From Nyssa sinensis (Eukaryota > Streptophyta > Magnoliopsida > Cornales > Nyssaceae): DNA of 64,000 nt. Below the pieces are notes generated by a model. That model saw nothing but the letters and a program-made list of their open reading frames with translations. It did no database searches and was not told the DNA's origin. The translations under genes were made by a program, and so were the position numbers. This document shows positions 47,210 to 59,432 of the stretch, in pieces; within the stretch, counting starts at the first letter, position 1; every line of letters begins with the position of its first letter. The stretch spans positions 62,001 through 126,000 of the forward strand of contig VIRR01000532.1 of NCBI GenBank assembly GCA_008638375.1, given 5' to 3'.

Positions 47210-49550
47210 AACATCAGCGCAATCAGGCAATCAATCAAGCAATCAATCAAGTTCCCCATATCTCTCAGACGTCCGTATGGGGCAATCTCTCAGACGTCCA
47301 TATGGGGCAGTTAAGAAGCACGTACAGCCTGCTCCTTAATGGACCATAATATCATATGACACATGGATGGGATATTTTTAAGTGTATTTAGTATATTACA
47401 TATTAATATGTTCTAGATTATATTTAATATGACATAATATTATTAAAATAATATATTAATATTATACTAATTTTTATCTAAGATGCACCTGATAATGTAA
47501 CATTTTTAAAATTATTATTATTTTATTGTTTTAACAATGGGTCGATGATAAAAAGAAGTACGATTCATAAAAACACATCAAAATAAAATAATTAAAATTT
47601 TTCTTTTACGTACATGTGAAAGTTCAAATTGCATGCCTACAATAGTTTTTCATCCTCAATTTTGTACTTAAAAAAATAGAGTACGATTCAAACTCAAACC
47701 TTTGAACAAAAAATGATTAAGATAAGACCTTCGTCTTTTTTTTAAATTTTTTTATTAAGTTAAGATATCTTTTTGTTTAACATGTAATTAAAAAAAAATT
47801 ACAGTGAGATGACTGCAAAATTATTTTTGCTAATTAAAAATAAAAGTCAATCAGCAAAGCAATTAAAAGATTTCTTTTTTCAAAATAATAAGAAATTAAA
47901 GCGACTGATTTTAAATTTTTTATAAATTGTACAAAGTAAAATTGAAAATAAAAATAATAGGGAGTTTGTTGCCATAAAGTATGATGATGAGCTAAATTGT
48001 TTCTAGCACGTGCCGGACTAGTTAAGTGGTCTGCCATTTGGCCCCCTTAAAGCAATTGTACAAAGCTTGTTGGGTCATGAGAGTACGAAAAATTAATCAT
48101 TGTACATGGATTAACAAGTGATTGACCCATTTATTAAGGTGGTGGATTATATGTTATTGTGTTAATCACTCATTGATCTAAAGTTTATTTAGAAATAGAA
48201 GTCATTTTATAAAATATAATAAAAATAATAGAAAATAAAAAAGAATTACATATCTAGACAAAAAAAAAATGATTGAAATAATTTTTAATGAAATATTTAT
48301 TTTATGAAATAGACATTTTTAATTATACCAATTAAGAATAAATATTCTTAAAATATTTATTCCACCGCATTAAACATGATCTAAGTATATTGCACCTGCG
48401 ACATATAAATATGGTCTCTCATATTGACTTTTGATTTTAGTTCACCCGGGGTTGAACTTTCTTGGTGATTAATTTGGGGCCATGATAACTTAGACATTTA
48501 CAGAATTAATTAGTACCAAAGTAACTCCTTAATCCAACTACTAAGGTCATGATCAAAAGAGTTGCTCATATGGTGCCAAATTTAAATAGGATAAGTTAGC
48601 CTGGAATTGCTTGTAATAGCAACAGTTCGTGTGAATTCATGTTTTGTCTATGAATGTGTTCAGCTTTTCTTCCTTGCTAATATATATATATATATATCAA
48701 GATCACGCATCTTGATTTGTGGTAAGGTTCATTCGAAAGAACTTTTGTACCTTCGTTTTTCTATTTGTATTTACAAAAGTTAATCCACAAAACGCACTCA
48801 GCCGTTTGCCCTGTTTTTAAAATGTAAATTTTGCTTTCCACTGCTTCAAACTCAAAGAGACAAAGAAACCTAATACACGCAAAGGAGGTTGAGAAGGTTC
48901 TCATGATTCCAACCATGTGTTCCATTTGAACCTAACTTGCTTACGATATTGAACATTTATTGTTGCTCAGGTGATTATGATGACAACCAACTAGCATTTT
49001 GCTTGGGGGACAATTTCAAGTTTGTTTGTCCATGTTCAACAAACCCAGACACCTGCAACTCTTTTTATCATCATACATGATATATATGCATGTCGTATGT
49101 GGAAACCTTTCAAGTTCATGCAAAGATTCACAAAAATGAACCACCAACAAAAACAGAATTGTATCGATGATATTGAACAAAAGGAAAGAAGTTCAGGATA
49201 GATGATACAGTAATCAATTATCTAACCATTTATGATCTCACTCTCTCTCACACCCACACGCCCCTGATGGCATCAACCATGTTTATTCATCCATCCATCC
49301 ATCCATTTCTTGCCTATTTCAGCTGATGACATATAGAGTAAGATTCTCTCCAACAACTCTCTTTAATTGGCAAAGAAAGGTGAGAGATCAACATGATTCC
49401 TTTTCCTTTGACACCGCACGGGGGAATTAAATATCAAACCCAAGGGTGACAGTACTACGCAGTTAATCAAAATAACAGGTCAATGGAGAACCATAGCATG
49501 TCCAGATGGAGAAATCTCGTGTAGAAGTTACAATGTTATACAAGTTTCAA
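47210..49550. other. LPAT copy 1 downstream flank, no gene
   Basis: AT-rich, collinear with about 57,950-60,310. A minus-strand frame at 47,834-48,037 recurs at 58,542-58,793, but only because the DNA is duplicated. Its 3' portion is AT-rich low-complexity sequence and it differs in copy 2, so I do not call it a gene. Confidence 0.5.
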
Positions 49551-49558
49551 TACACCAT

Positions 49559-49890
49559 GTAAACAATTCATTTGTTAATTGTTAAACCATCAACTCATCT
49601 AAAAGTTTAAGCTTTTATAGCAATTGGTTATCTAACATGATATTAGAACTCTCGTTTTAAGAGATTTTGGATTAAAATCTCACCCCGTTCATTCCTCACC
49701 CTATTATGTCCAGGTAAACTCTCTCGACCTGTTACGTCAAGGTTTGCACTTTGTTCTGCCAATGTGTTGTTCCATATAATCTGCTCTGCTCTCCACGTGC
49801 AAGACAAGGTTGCACATGACGGAGGGTGTTTAAATAGTTTGATATAATTGTTGACCCATTCTCATACAACTTAAGCTTTTAAAGTACATG
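49559..49890 (+). mobile_element. Degenerate TRIM/LTR relic (copy 1)
   Basis: An LTR-like stretch starting tgtaaacaatt and ending atctaaca is followed directly by TGATATTAGAACT (49,638-49,650), a decayed form of the initiator-Met tRNA binding site TGGTATCAGAGC. About 190 bp later the purine-rich ggaggg precedes tgtttaaatag, and a second LTR-like stretch with tgttga-ccat, ctcat and ttaagcttttaa follows. It is present in both duplicates, so it predates the duplication. Confidence 0.55.
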
Positions 49891-50707
49891 TTGTTTTAGA
49901 CTGCCAACTCTCCTATGTCCCAAAGCATGATGCTTTGCCAAGGTTTTTGCTTTAGGTGTTTCAAACCAAGAAACTAGATTTTCTTGCTTTCTCAGGTGAA
50001 CAATTGAAAAGAAGAAGAAAGAAAGAAAAATAGGATAGGCCTGACGCGGAAGCCATCTAATGGTCATTCAGCCATACTAAAAATGTAATTCCTCAATTTA
50101 ATCTGCCAAAGGTAAAGAATTTACATGACAGAAATGGAAATGAAACTAAAGGTTCAGGACCAGATATAGTGAAGAGTCCCAATTCTGGAGTTGACATTAT
50201 CTTCTTCGCTTAACTTTGATTTTAGAGTTATAGTTATATGAAAAAATCCCACAAGAAAATTGAAAATTTTATTCAAAGTAGTGTTCCTTATCTATGGTCT
50301 ACTGAAAAGTGAAAACCTTGTGCACTAAATTTAGCCATGCATCTCTCAAACCATGGCAGGACTGCTGCTTTTGAGGCTAAAAATGATAGCCACAATTAGG
50401 TAGTAAATGAATAAAAAACCCACCAAAATGTTTTTGTTTTTGATAACAGTATATTGATGCTAACCCCTGTTATGTATCTCTTATTATTTGGCATAACAAA
50501 GTTGCTTCTTGGAAGAAGGGATCAAGCAATTTCATACTGATGAATAATCATTCCAGTGGAAAATGTGCTAGTGTAGAAAGTCAAAGGAGGCAAAGGATTT
50601 TAAGGTCCTGTCACCCACTTCAAGGACACGGATCTATATATTCTACAATCCAGTGCATGAGCAATAATTTATTATCAGTTGTTTGAATATCTTTTGGGAC
50701 AAGCTAG

Positions 50708-53700
50708 TCACTTCTTGGGTTTCTCACTACATAACATTGCTTCAACAAAGCCTAGAACCGGCAATGGCCGAATATTGAGATAAGTAGCAGAAGCAAGATA
50801 TGCACAAGCTAAACCTATGTATATTTTAAACCAAATTGATGAGCAAAAGGTAAGGAATATAAATATGCCAGTCAAAGCAACTGTTACTGTGAAATTTACC
50901 AAGCATTTCAACGTTGAAAGTTCTCCTTCTGTTCCTTGATGAGGAAAATGGCCTCGAGCACTGAAATCTGAAAGCAATTGATCCTTGAACTGGAATAAAT
51001 CCATCAACCAACTAGCAGACTCAGTTTCAGATGCTGCAATCTCCTCAACAGGAATGCGTCGAACATGAATATGAACTTCCGAAGGATCAAATCCAAAGAC
51101 ATTGTCCAAGAAAAAAGGGCATCGATGCTTGTATGCGATAGTAATATCATAAACTGCAATGAATTGACGGCAAGAAACATGTAAAGAAAGATTTGAAGAG
51201 CTACAAAAAATCATGATTGCAAAAGAAATTGGGAACCAGGGACCATTCACACAATCAGCATTCCAAAAAAAAGAAAAAAGAAAAACCAAACTCCATTTAG
51301 AAAATCAAATAAAGCTGATCAACCTGATTAGATGGGTTAATCCATTCTTATTTTCCTACTATTTTCTTCCAAGAAATTATTGAGGGACTTCTACCCACAA
51401 ATTTGCTTAACTTGAGAGTTGCGGAAAATTTCAAAACTAAGGGCCCAATAGATGGTGAAACTTTATGGTATTTTTTAAGATACTGGTACTCATTGAGTTG
51501 TTTCTTGGAGAGGAGCGAAACCCATTGCCAAATATGATGGAAACATCTCGCATCTCAGGAAGAATAACCAAGAGCACATAATTTCATGTGTGGTTTCATT
51601 CTTAAAAATGTACTTTTACTTGCTCAAACTTTCGTTCTCCAAACATATATCTTCAAGACAAGTATTGAAGCAGCTCAACAATACATTTATCCAAACAACA
51701 CCCCCCCCCCCCCAAAAAAAAAATAATAATAATAAAATAAAATGAACACAAATGTAATGCAGGAGGGAAAACGAAAAACCGAATCAGCATATATATATAT
51801 ATATATATATTTTATTTTGATAAGAAATCAGCAGATAGAGATTCAAGTTTCTGAGAAGAGAGTTTTTTTTTGTGAAACAAACATTTGGCTTGCAGACAGG
51901 CTTTAAAGTAGCCAAAGGAACAAACACCATAAATATATAAGATAACATGATATATATATATATATATATATATTTGATAAGTACATTAATATGATATGTA
52001 CAGAATAGCAATAGATGAGAATATAATTATATATGGAAGAACGATGACTGGGAAAAACAGCAGAAATGATAGAGCAGAAGACTCTCAATGAAACAAGAGA
52101 TCCGCAAGAAATCACTCAGGTACTCAGGTAGGTGGCAAGTCCATAGAACAAGGACTGTGTTAGTATGATTTGTTTTTGGCTAAAAAACATTTTGAATTTA
52201 GTCCTTGGATTTTTAAATTTATGTTAATCTAAAACAATTTTTAACAAACTTTAAAGGATTGGACAAAATTAGTCATGTGCTTTCAGACGATGCATTTGAT
52301 GGTTCACATTGTACTTCACTCTTTCTTTCTTTTTTCGAAAATTTTGTTAATGCCCTGAATTTTTCCTAAAAGTTTCAGTTAAGGCCGTGAAGTTTTTTCC
52401 CCAAGTTTCAATTGAGGCCTTGAAATGTACCATTAAATATGTCACATGATACCAAGTAATTATTTCCTGTGCAATCCTTTTTAACCTCTGTCAGAAATTG
52501 TCCTACGTTGATATAGATTAAAAATTCATAGGCCTCAAGTGTCTAGCTGAAATTTTGAGGGAAATGGAAAGTACTAAAGTGTTTTTTCTAGCCTTTATTT
52601 TCTTATAGGGAGCACAAAAGCAAGAACTGCAGAGTAACACTTGTTCTCTTATAGGAGGCACGAGAGACCTTAGAGTTAAGGGAATTTTTTCAATTACAAA
52701 AAGAAAAAAGTAGTTGGTAGAATTAGAACTGTTAATCATTTCCAGAATCATAGTAATGGCCACCATTCCCCCAAAACAAAAGAGTAAGTCATCTCATAAA
52801 CAGAACATCACTACAGGATATGGCTGGAATGGATGTAATAAAAATGTTGAGAACCCTAGTGGAGAAGAAAACAACCTGCATCCAAGGAACCCCTCAGAAT
52901 TTCCAAGCAAGCACAGAAACCCCTTGTTTTAGGAAGCAGCACATTCTTCAGTACAGGTAATCCATTTTCGGCTGCAAATTTTTGACTCCTTATGCACTTC
53001 TTTTCACTGTATGAAAGAGGCAAGAGATTGAATGGATATGAAATATGATGATGGTGCACGAGTCTTCAGAATTGAAATTTTTGGCAAGATCAAAACATAT
53101 TCTACACGGATAAAAGATGCAGACAACAAGTTATAAAAGACTCTTAAGAACTACAAGTCTACAATGAGAACCCATGAATATGTCCATATTTTTCAATCCC
53201 CTGCAATTGTTAGCCAATATATGGTAACATACATATTAGCCATAGCATCAATCAAGAAATTAGGATACTTTATAAAAATGAGAAGAAACAAAATTCATCT
53301 TCACATCTAGTATAAAGATGCAAGGGCAAAGTACAAGGGAATAGTGAGAAATTACGTAAAATCAGTTCCTTCTGGGAAAACAGCAAGCCATAAGGGATCC
53401 TGAGGATTAGTGAAAGTTGAGAGCTTTTGGCACATAATTGGTTCATCAATTTTCCACTTTCTCTCTACTGAAATGAACTCCAAGATATGAAATGCCCAAC
53501 CAAATACAGGTAATTTCATCAAACTGCTCTTAAGTACATATTTGATGTAGCCCAGGCACCCCTTCCGCAGCGCAAGATCCCACAAATACATCCAATCAAC
53601 CTCAGTTCTGTGGTTGGCGATAAGTAATACTCGTTCACTCGCTGGAACAGTTTCTCCGGAGAAAATAACTTTAGTCCTGTTTATCTTTTCAAATAAGAAA

Positions 53701-53924
53701 GGCCATAAAGCTAGCCAAAGACCAAAAAGGAAGGATATTGCTTTTCTACTGTAATGTACGCTAAAAAGGCGCAACATGACACCTACAGGCCCAAAATACA
53801 CTAAAAGTATAAATGCAGTTGAAATAAGAATCACTAAACACATCAAACCCCTAAAAACCCTGAGTGGAGTGAAAGAGTGGTGCTTTAATTGATTACTAGA
53901 ACTGAGTGCTGGACAAACTTCCAT
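50708..53924 (-). CDS. 1-acyl-sn-glycerol-3-phosphate acyltransferase, LPAT4/5 type (copy 1)
   Basis: Transfers an acyl group from acyl-CoA to lysophosphatidic acid (or a related lysophospholipid), probably at the ER membrane. Coding exons on the minus strand are 53924-53356, 53006-52876 and 51153-50708, with phase-consistent GT-AG junctions, encoding 381 residues. The start ATG at 53,924 (MEVC) matches the family start; a 9-codon extension upstream in frame has no ATG. Acyltransferase motif I is NHRTEVD at 104-110 (catalytic His105 and Asp110), motif III is FPEGT at 183-187, and VLLPKTRG follows at 212-219. Hydrophobic segments lie at about 26-50 and 62-78 and near the C-terminus (about 313-355). 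Closest resemblance is to Arabidopsis LPAT4/LPAT5, as recalled. It looks functional. A second copy follows in tandem on the same strand. Confidence 0.93.
51707..51720. repeat. C/A homopolymer tract in an LPAT intron
   Basis: A C run is followed by an A run in copy 1. The matching site in copy 2 (about 62,463-62,480) is shorter. TA runs at 51,789-51,810 and 51,951-51,973 are also of different length in copy 2. Confidence 0.7.
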
Positions 53925-53966
53925 CTTCTTCAGCAAATGTTCAAGATTCAAACCATCCTCAGGTTA

Positions 53967-56709
53967 GCTGCAACATTAGCAAAAGCAGATGTTCCCATTA
54001 GTCACTCAAGATGTTCCTATATGACTTTAGAGAGAAATAAAACAGAAGGAAAAGCAAAAGAGAAAATGTTCTTTAATTTGCTTGTCAAGAGGGAACAGAA
54101 AGATGCCGAACCCCCAGTATGATGGCAAGAGTCTATCACAGAGCTTACACTGCAGATAAGTTAGCATAATATGTAGTATGATGATTGCTGCCAATGGGAA
54201 AAAGGAATTTTTTTTTTTTTACCAACAATAACAAATGAGAATAGCCAAACTTCTGTTCTACCATAACAGACACAAAGGGATCTCAGTTGCACTAAACATT
54301 TTAACTGAATAAGCATTAGAAACAGAATTGACTATGTCCATCTAAATATAACATGAACTGAATGTCAACATATAATTTAGCCAACACAGATTTAATTAAG
54401 AGAACCACTCTGACAACAAACTTTTAAGATGAGTATCCAGATAAGAGATCAATCAACATTTATCATGTAGTATATCAATGCTGTCCAATGAGTTAAAGTG
54501 TCATTTTCCAGAAAAAAAAACGAATCAGTAGATAATGGTCATGAAATGGCTACATTGAGCCATGCCATCACGACTAAACCTATGATTATTACATTTTCAT
54601 TAATCATGTAACAATTAAGTAGCTCGCTTATTTATTTATTTTGCAAAAAATTCATCTGCAAACCACATTTCTCTCCCACTTCACTTCTCTTTCCTTCATT
54701 CTCTCAGAAATTTGTATTCCAACCACAACCAGGACAGCTTTTGCAACAAAACATCCAGTATAAGAACCCATGCCTTCAACCTCTCGGATGAAATCTATCA
54801 CTCTCCCATATAGACAGTGACATAGGTAGTTATTGTAGTTCAATATAGACTAGAAAATATTAGGTAGTAATATATCTCTGATAAGTCAAATTTTTATTCC
54901 TTTGACAATAAATGGGCTTATTCATGCTCTCTTGGAAATTCAAGCTTAGCATACCTATGATAATTTTTGAACATTTTCTTTTATTTATCCAAAAAAAAAA
55001 AAAAAAACTAGAGGTTGATTCTCTTGTAATTAATTAACAGAGACACAAAATTGTTAACCAATACACATCACCACTTCGAGAGAGCCAAACCCCCATACAT
55101 TTTTTTATAAGTAACTTGAAACAAAATATCCTCATAAGACTGATGTTCTTCTGAAATATGCTTGAATTCCAGTATAAAAATGACACAGCATCTATAAGAT
55201 GAAAAGAAAGTTTGAAACATTACTGATCACACTAACAACATTATCTGCAAAAACTGAATCAGTATTAAACTTCCTAAAATAAATCATTTAGTTCATGAGG
55301 GGACATGCAATTGACCTATGGGCCACCCTCAAAATATTAAAGCTCCAGTTCGAGCCTTGATATACATCCATGAGTAATTACAGTGAAAACAAATACACTC
55401 AAGGGTTAAAGGTGACCGCTTTGCGGAAGGTTTTCCTTCTAAACTTAGCTACACAACCTCTGTTCGGTATGAAATTCCAAACACTCACTCTTAGTTGATT
55501 GAACTTGATTCTCATCAACCATACACAACCATTTTTCTTCTTCTTTTACAATGCTAGTTTCATGCAGAGGAGACAAAACACAAAAGTTTCATGCAAGAAT
55601 ACAATCAAAGCTTAAATTAAACCAAATCACAAAAAAAGTGTAATTAAATCCTAAACTGATGACCAGACTAATATGGAGGCCGCATTGGAGTGAGAAATTG
55701 CAAGAGGCTCATGAGAAACTAAAGAGATGAACAAATCACAAGCAACAAAAGACAACTGATATGCATTATAGTTATTATTGAAATTTTGAGGCTCAACCCA
55801 TTCAGCTCCTTAAAACCCAGTTGTTAAGGAGAGGTAGAGAGGGCCCTTATATATTGTGCAGGTGGGCTGTGCATAGGCGATGTGGGATCGTAGCTGAGGA
55901 CAATCCAACACACCCCCTTGATCTCAGCGGCATGCAAGACTGGTTGCGGCAACGTCCAACAGAACTGGCTGTTGGGATAGGCTGAGGTAGAAGCCCAACC
56001 TGGCTCTGATACCATATTGAAATTTTGAGGCCCAACCCATTCAGCTCCTTAAAACCCAGGTTTTAAGGAGAGGTAGAGAGGGCTCTTATATATTGTGCAG
56101 GTGGGCTGTGCATAGACGATGTGGGATCGTAGCTGAGGACAATCCAACACACCCCCTTGATCTCAGCGGCATGCAAGACTAGTTGCGGCAACGTCCAACA
56201 GAACTGGCTGTTGAAATAGGCTGAGGTAGAAGCCCAACCTGGCTCTGATACCATATTGAAATTTTGAAGTCCAACCCATTCAGCTCCTTAAAACCCAGGT
56301 CTTAAGGAGAGGTAGAGAGGGCCCTTATATATTGTGCAGGTGGCCTGTGCATAGGCGATGTGGGATCGTAGCTGAGGACAATCCAACACACCCCTTGATC
56401 TCAGGGGCATGCAAGACTGATTGCGGCAACGTCCAACAGAACTGGCTGTTGGGATAGGCTGAGGTAGAAGCCCAACCTGGCTCTGATACCGTATTGAAAT
56501 TTTGAGGCCCAACCCATTCAGCTCCTTAAAACCCAGGTGTTAAGGAGAGATAGAGAAGGCCCTTATATATTGTGCAGGTGGGCTGTGCATAGGCGATGTG
56601 AGATCGTAGCTGAGGACAATCCAACAGTTATAAAGCGTCCGTTTGGTACCTGAGAAAAAAAGTGAGAAAAGAAACCTACAAATCCACAACAGCTAATTCA
56701 ATCTTAACC
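53967..56709 (-). other. Putative 5' UTR intron of LPAT copy 1
   Basis: On the minus strand a good donor, CCCAG|GTTAAG, lies with the exon ending at 56,709. A good acceptor, TTGCAG|CTAACC, lies with the next exon starting at 53,967, 43 bp before the ATG. Together they would define a roughly 2.7-kb leader intron containing the TRIM array. Nothing in it reads as a gene. Transcript evidence is needed, and the array could instead be in an upstream promoter if the first exon is different. Confidence 0.45.
55776..56626 (-). mobile_element. TRIM retroelement array: four LTRs, three internal regions
   Basis: Four 135-bp LTRs lie at 55,776-55,910, 56,015-56,149, 56,254-56,388 and 56,492-56,626. They are separated by internal regions of 104, 104 and 103 bp. 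On the minus strand the LTR runs from TGTTGGATTG to TTTCAATA. Each internal region opens directly with TGGTATCAGAGCC, the binding site for initiator-Met tRNA (CGG in the last one), and ends with a purine tract AAGGGGGTG before the next LTR. A perfect 5-bp duplication gttat flanks the whole array (55,771-55,775 and 56,627-56,631). No coding capacity, as is normal for TRIMs. Short frames over it repeat with the units and are not genes. Confidence 0.93.
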
Positions 56710-56800
56710 TGGGAAAGGATTTCGGCATTTCATTCCTTTTCCGACGGTTTCTGTTTGGGCCAGAAAAGGGAGAGATAAAAGAATACTCAATATGCGATCT
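56710..56800 (-). other. Putative non-coding first exon of LPAT copy 1
   Basis: This less AT-rich stretch precedes the donor at 56,709. On the minus strand a long TA-rich tract (56,816-56,858), which could act as a TATA region, lies just upstream. The 5' end is a guess. Confidence 0.35.
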
Positions 56801-56828
56801 ATCATGTGTGTGTGTATATACATATATA

Positions 56829-56859
<31 letters not shown>

Positions 56860-57409
56860 GATGTGGAAAGAGAAACTCTAGTAACTTGTCTCTGAAAGGC
56901 GAAATGTGGGAGCTTGCGTGCACGAAACAATCTGGCAGGGAAAGTGAATCTCCAAAGAGAGCCAGTGGCCCAATGTAACCGGACTTGGTGCTTATCGAAA
57001 CTCCGTATCCGTAAGGGGGTGATGATTAGGTGCGGTGAATCCCAGAATCATCCAGCATGTCATTGGGTTTCGGACAAATAAAAAATAAAATTCAATAATT
57101 AAGGAAGGAAATTTGACCTTAATTCCATTGGTTGGGTACCCGTGAAAGGGAACCACAAACTGCTTGCTGGTAGTGGTAGACACCAATTGAGTTTTCGAAT
57201 TGTAAATACACAATTTTATCCATTTCAAAAATTACCTTAAATTCCTTTTTAAATAAAATATTTAAAAATTACAATCTAGACTAATTAATTAAAAATCTTA
57301 ATATATTAGAATGCCTCTCAAATACGGGGACATTATTAAATGAAAATAATACTTATATTTTCTTAACAAAAAAATAAGACTCGAATTCAATATGACTTCT
57401 AATTAGACA
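56860..57409. other. LPAT copy 1 upstream region to the duplication junction
   Basis: Probable promoter region followed by AT-rich sequence up to the tandem junction at about 57,410. No gene is seen. Confidence 0.4.
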
Positions 57410-57490
57410 ATAATAAAAAATAATAATTCTTGACTAATATTGTTATAAGCTTAAACTTATCATTAACCGGTATAAGAAATAGTAAATAAA

Positions 57491-57820
57491 ATAATTTGAA
57501 TAAGTAAAAACTTAAATTCTAAGTCATTTAATGATTCAAAGACTTGTCTAACTATAAATTTGAATTTACAATAATATTAATATTATTCATAAATTTTATT
57601 TAAAAAAGAATTATTCACATGCAAACATGGCATCGAGTCAAGTCACCTGATAGTGATAATTTGAATAAATAAAAACTCATATTCTAAGTCATTTAATGAT
57701 TCAAAGACTTGCCTAACTATAAATTTGAATTTATAATAATATTAATATTATTTATAAATTTTATTTAAATAAAAATTATTCACATACAAACATTGCATCG
57801 AGTCAAGTCGCCTGATAGCG
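57491..57820. repeat. 165-bp tandem duplication specific to copy 2
   Basis: The block from ataatttgaataa to cacctgatag occurs at 57,491-57,655 and 57,656-57,820. Copy 1 has a single version, interrupted by the 609-bp MITE. Confidence 0.85.
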
Positions 57821-57829
57821 AGTTATCAT

Positions 57830-59379
57830 GAGAAAACTTTTATAATTTTAATATTTTATAAAATTTATGTAAAATTTAACGTACCAGACTCGGTGAAATA
57901 CTTTAGTCACGAGTCAAGATTGAAGAATCTGTGTTAGAGACAAACATCAGCGCAATCAGGCAAACAATCAATCAAGCTCCCCATATCTCTCACACGTCCA
58001 TATATCGGCTCCTTAATGGACCATAATATCATATGACACATGGATGGGATATTTTTAAGTGTATTTGGTATATTATATATTAATCTGTTCTTGATTATAT
58101 TTAATATGACATAATATTATTAAAAAATTATATTAATATTATACTAATTTTATCTAAGATGCACCTGATAAGGCAACATTTTTAAAATTATTATTTTTTA
58201 TTGTTTTAACAATGAGTCAAAGATAAAAAGAAATACGATTCGTGAAAACACATTAAAATAAAATAGTTAAAATATTTTTTTACATACATGTGAACGTTCA
58301 AATTACATGCCTTACACACACACTTGCAATAGTTTCTCGTCCTCATTTTTGTACTTAAAGAAATAAAGTGTGATTCGAACTCAAACCTTTGTATGAAAAA
58401 TGATTAAGATAGCACCATCGTCTTTTTTTATTTTTTTTTATTTTATTAAGTTAAGATATCTTTTTGTTTAACATGTAATTAAAAAAAATTAAAGTGGGAT
58501 GACTGTAAAAATATTTTTGCTAATTAAAAAATAAAAGTTAATCAGCAAAGCATTAAAAGATTTATTTTTTCAAAATAATAAGAAATTAAAACAACTGATT
58601 TTAAATTTTTTATAATTTTTATAAATTGTACAAAGTAAAATTGAAAATAAAAATAATAGGGAGTTTGTTGCCATAAAGTATGATGATGAGCTAAACTGTT
58701 TCTAGCACGTGCCGGACTAGTTAAGTGGTCTGCCATTTCGCCCCCCCCCCCCCCCCCCCTTTTCAAGCAATTGGACAAAGCACGTTGGGTCATGAGAGTA
58801 CGAAAAATTAATTATTTTACATGGGTTAATAAGTGATTGAAACATTTATTAAGGAGTGGATCATGTGTTATTGTGCTAATCACTAGTTGATCTAAACCCA
58901 TGGTATTTAGAAATAGAAGTTATTTTATAGAATAAAACAAAAAATATAATAAAAAATAAAATAAAAATTATTTATTTAGACAAAAGAAATAATTGAAATA
59001 AGTTTTAATGAAATAAGCATTTTTAATCATATTTATTAAGAATAAACATTCTTAAAATATTCATTATATCGCACCAAACATGACCTAACTATATTGCACA
59101 TGAGAGTTATGAATATGGTCCCTCATATTAACTTTTGATTTTAGTTCACCCGAGTTGAACTTTTTTGGTGATTAATTTGGGGCCATGATAACTTAGACAT
59201 TTACAGAATTAATTAGTACCAAAGTAACTCCTTAATCCAACTACTAAGGTCATGATCAAAAGAGTTGCTCATATGGTGCCAAATTTAAATAGGATAAGTT
59301 AGCCTGGAATTGCTTGTAATAGCAACAGTTCGTGTGAATTCATGTTTTGTCTATGGATGTGTTCAGCTTTTCTTCCTTG

Positions 59380-59432
<53 letters not shown>

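Larger units (their letters stand above)
46163..57409. repeat. Tandem segmental duplication, copy 1 (about 11.2 kb)
   Basis: From aataataaaaaataat at about 46,163 the sequence matches that starting at about 57,410 in the same orientation, and the match continues to the end of the window (53,232 matching 64,000). Copy 2 begins where copy 1 must end, so the unit is a direct tandem duplication spanning the whole LPAT gene plus about 4.5 kb of its 3' flank. Unique differences are the 609-bp MITE in copy 1, local tandem duplications, and microsatellite length changes. The 5' border in copy 1 is sharp: upstream sequence does not match. Confidence 0.9.

Noticed and set aside
47834..48037. A minus-strand frame that recurs at 58,542-58,793
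   Set aside because: The recurrence is explained by the segmental duplication. The frame lengths differ, the 3' part is AT-rich low-complexity sequence, and a C-run expansion alters the upstream part.
49879..50067. A minus-strand 62-codon frame conserved in copy 2 (60,643-60,831)
   Set aside because: It overlaps the TRIM relic and is conserved only because the DNA is duplicated. No protein resemblance.
55824..56512. Several similar minus-strand frames of 62-74 codons
   Set aside because: They are the same non-coding TRIM LTR and internal sequence repeated. TRIMs carry no coding capacity.
55771..56631. Reading the 239-bp tandem units as a satellite or CRISPR-like array
   Set aside because: The constant LTRs, adjacent tRNA-Met primer site, purine tract and a single flanking 5-bp duplication explain the structure fully as a TRIM retroelement.
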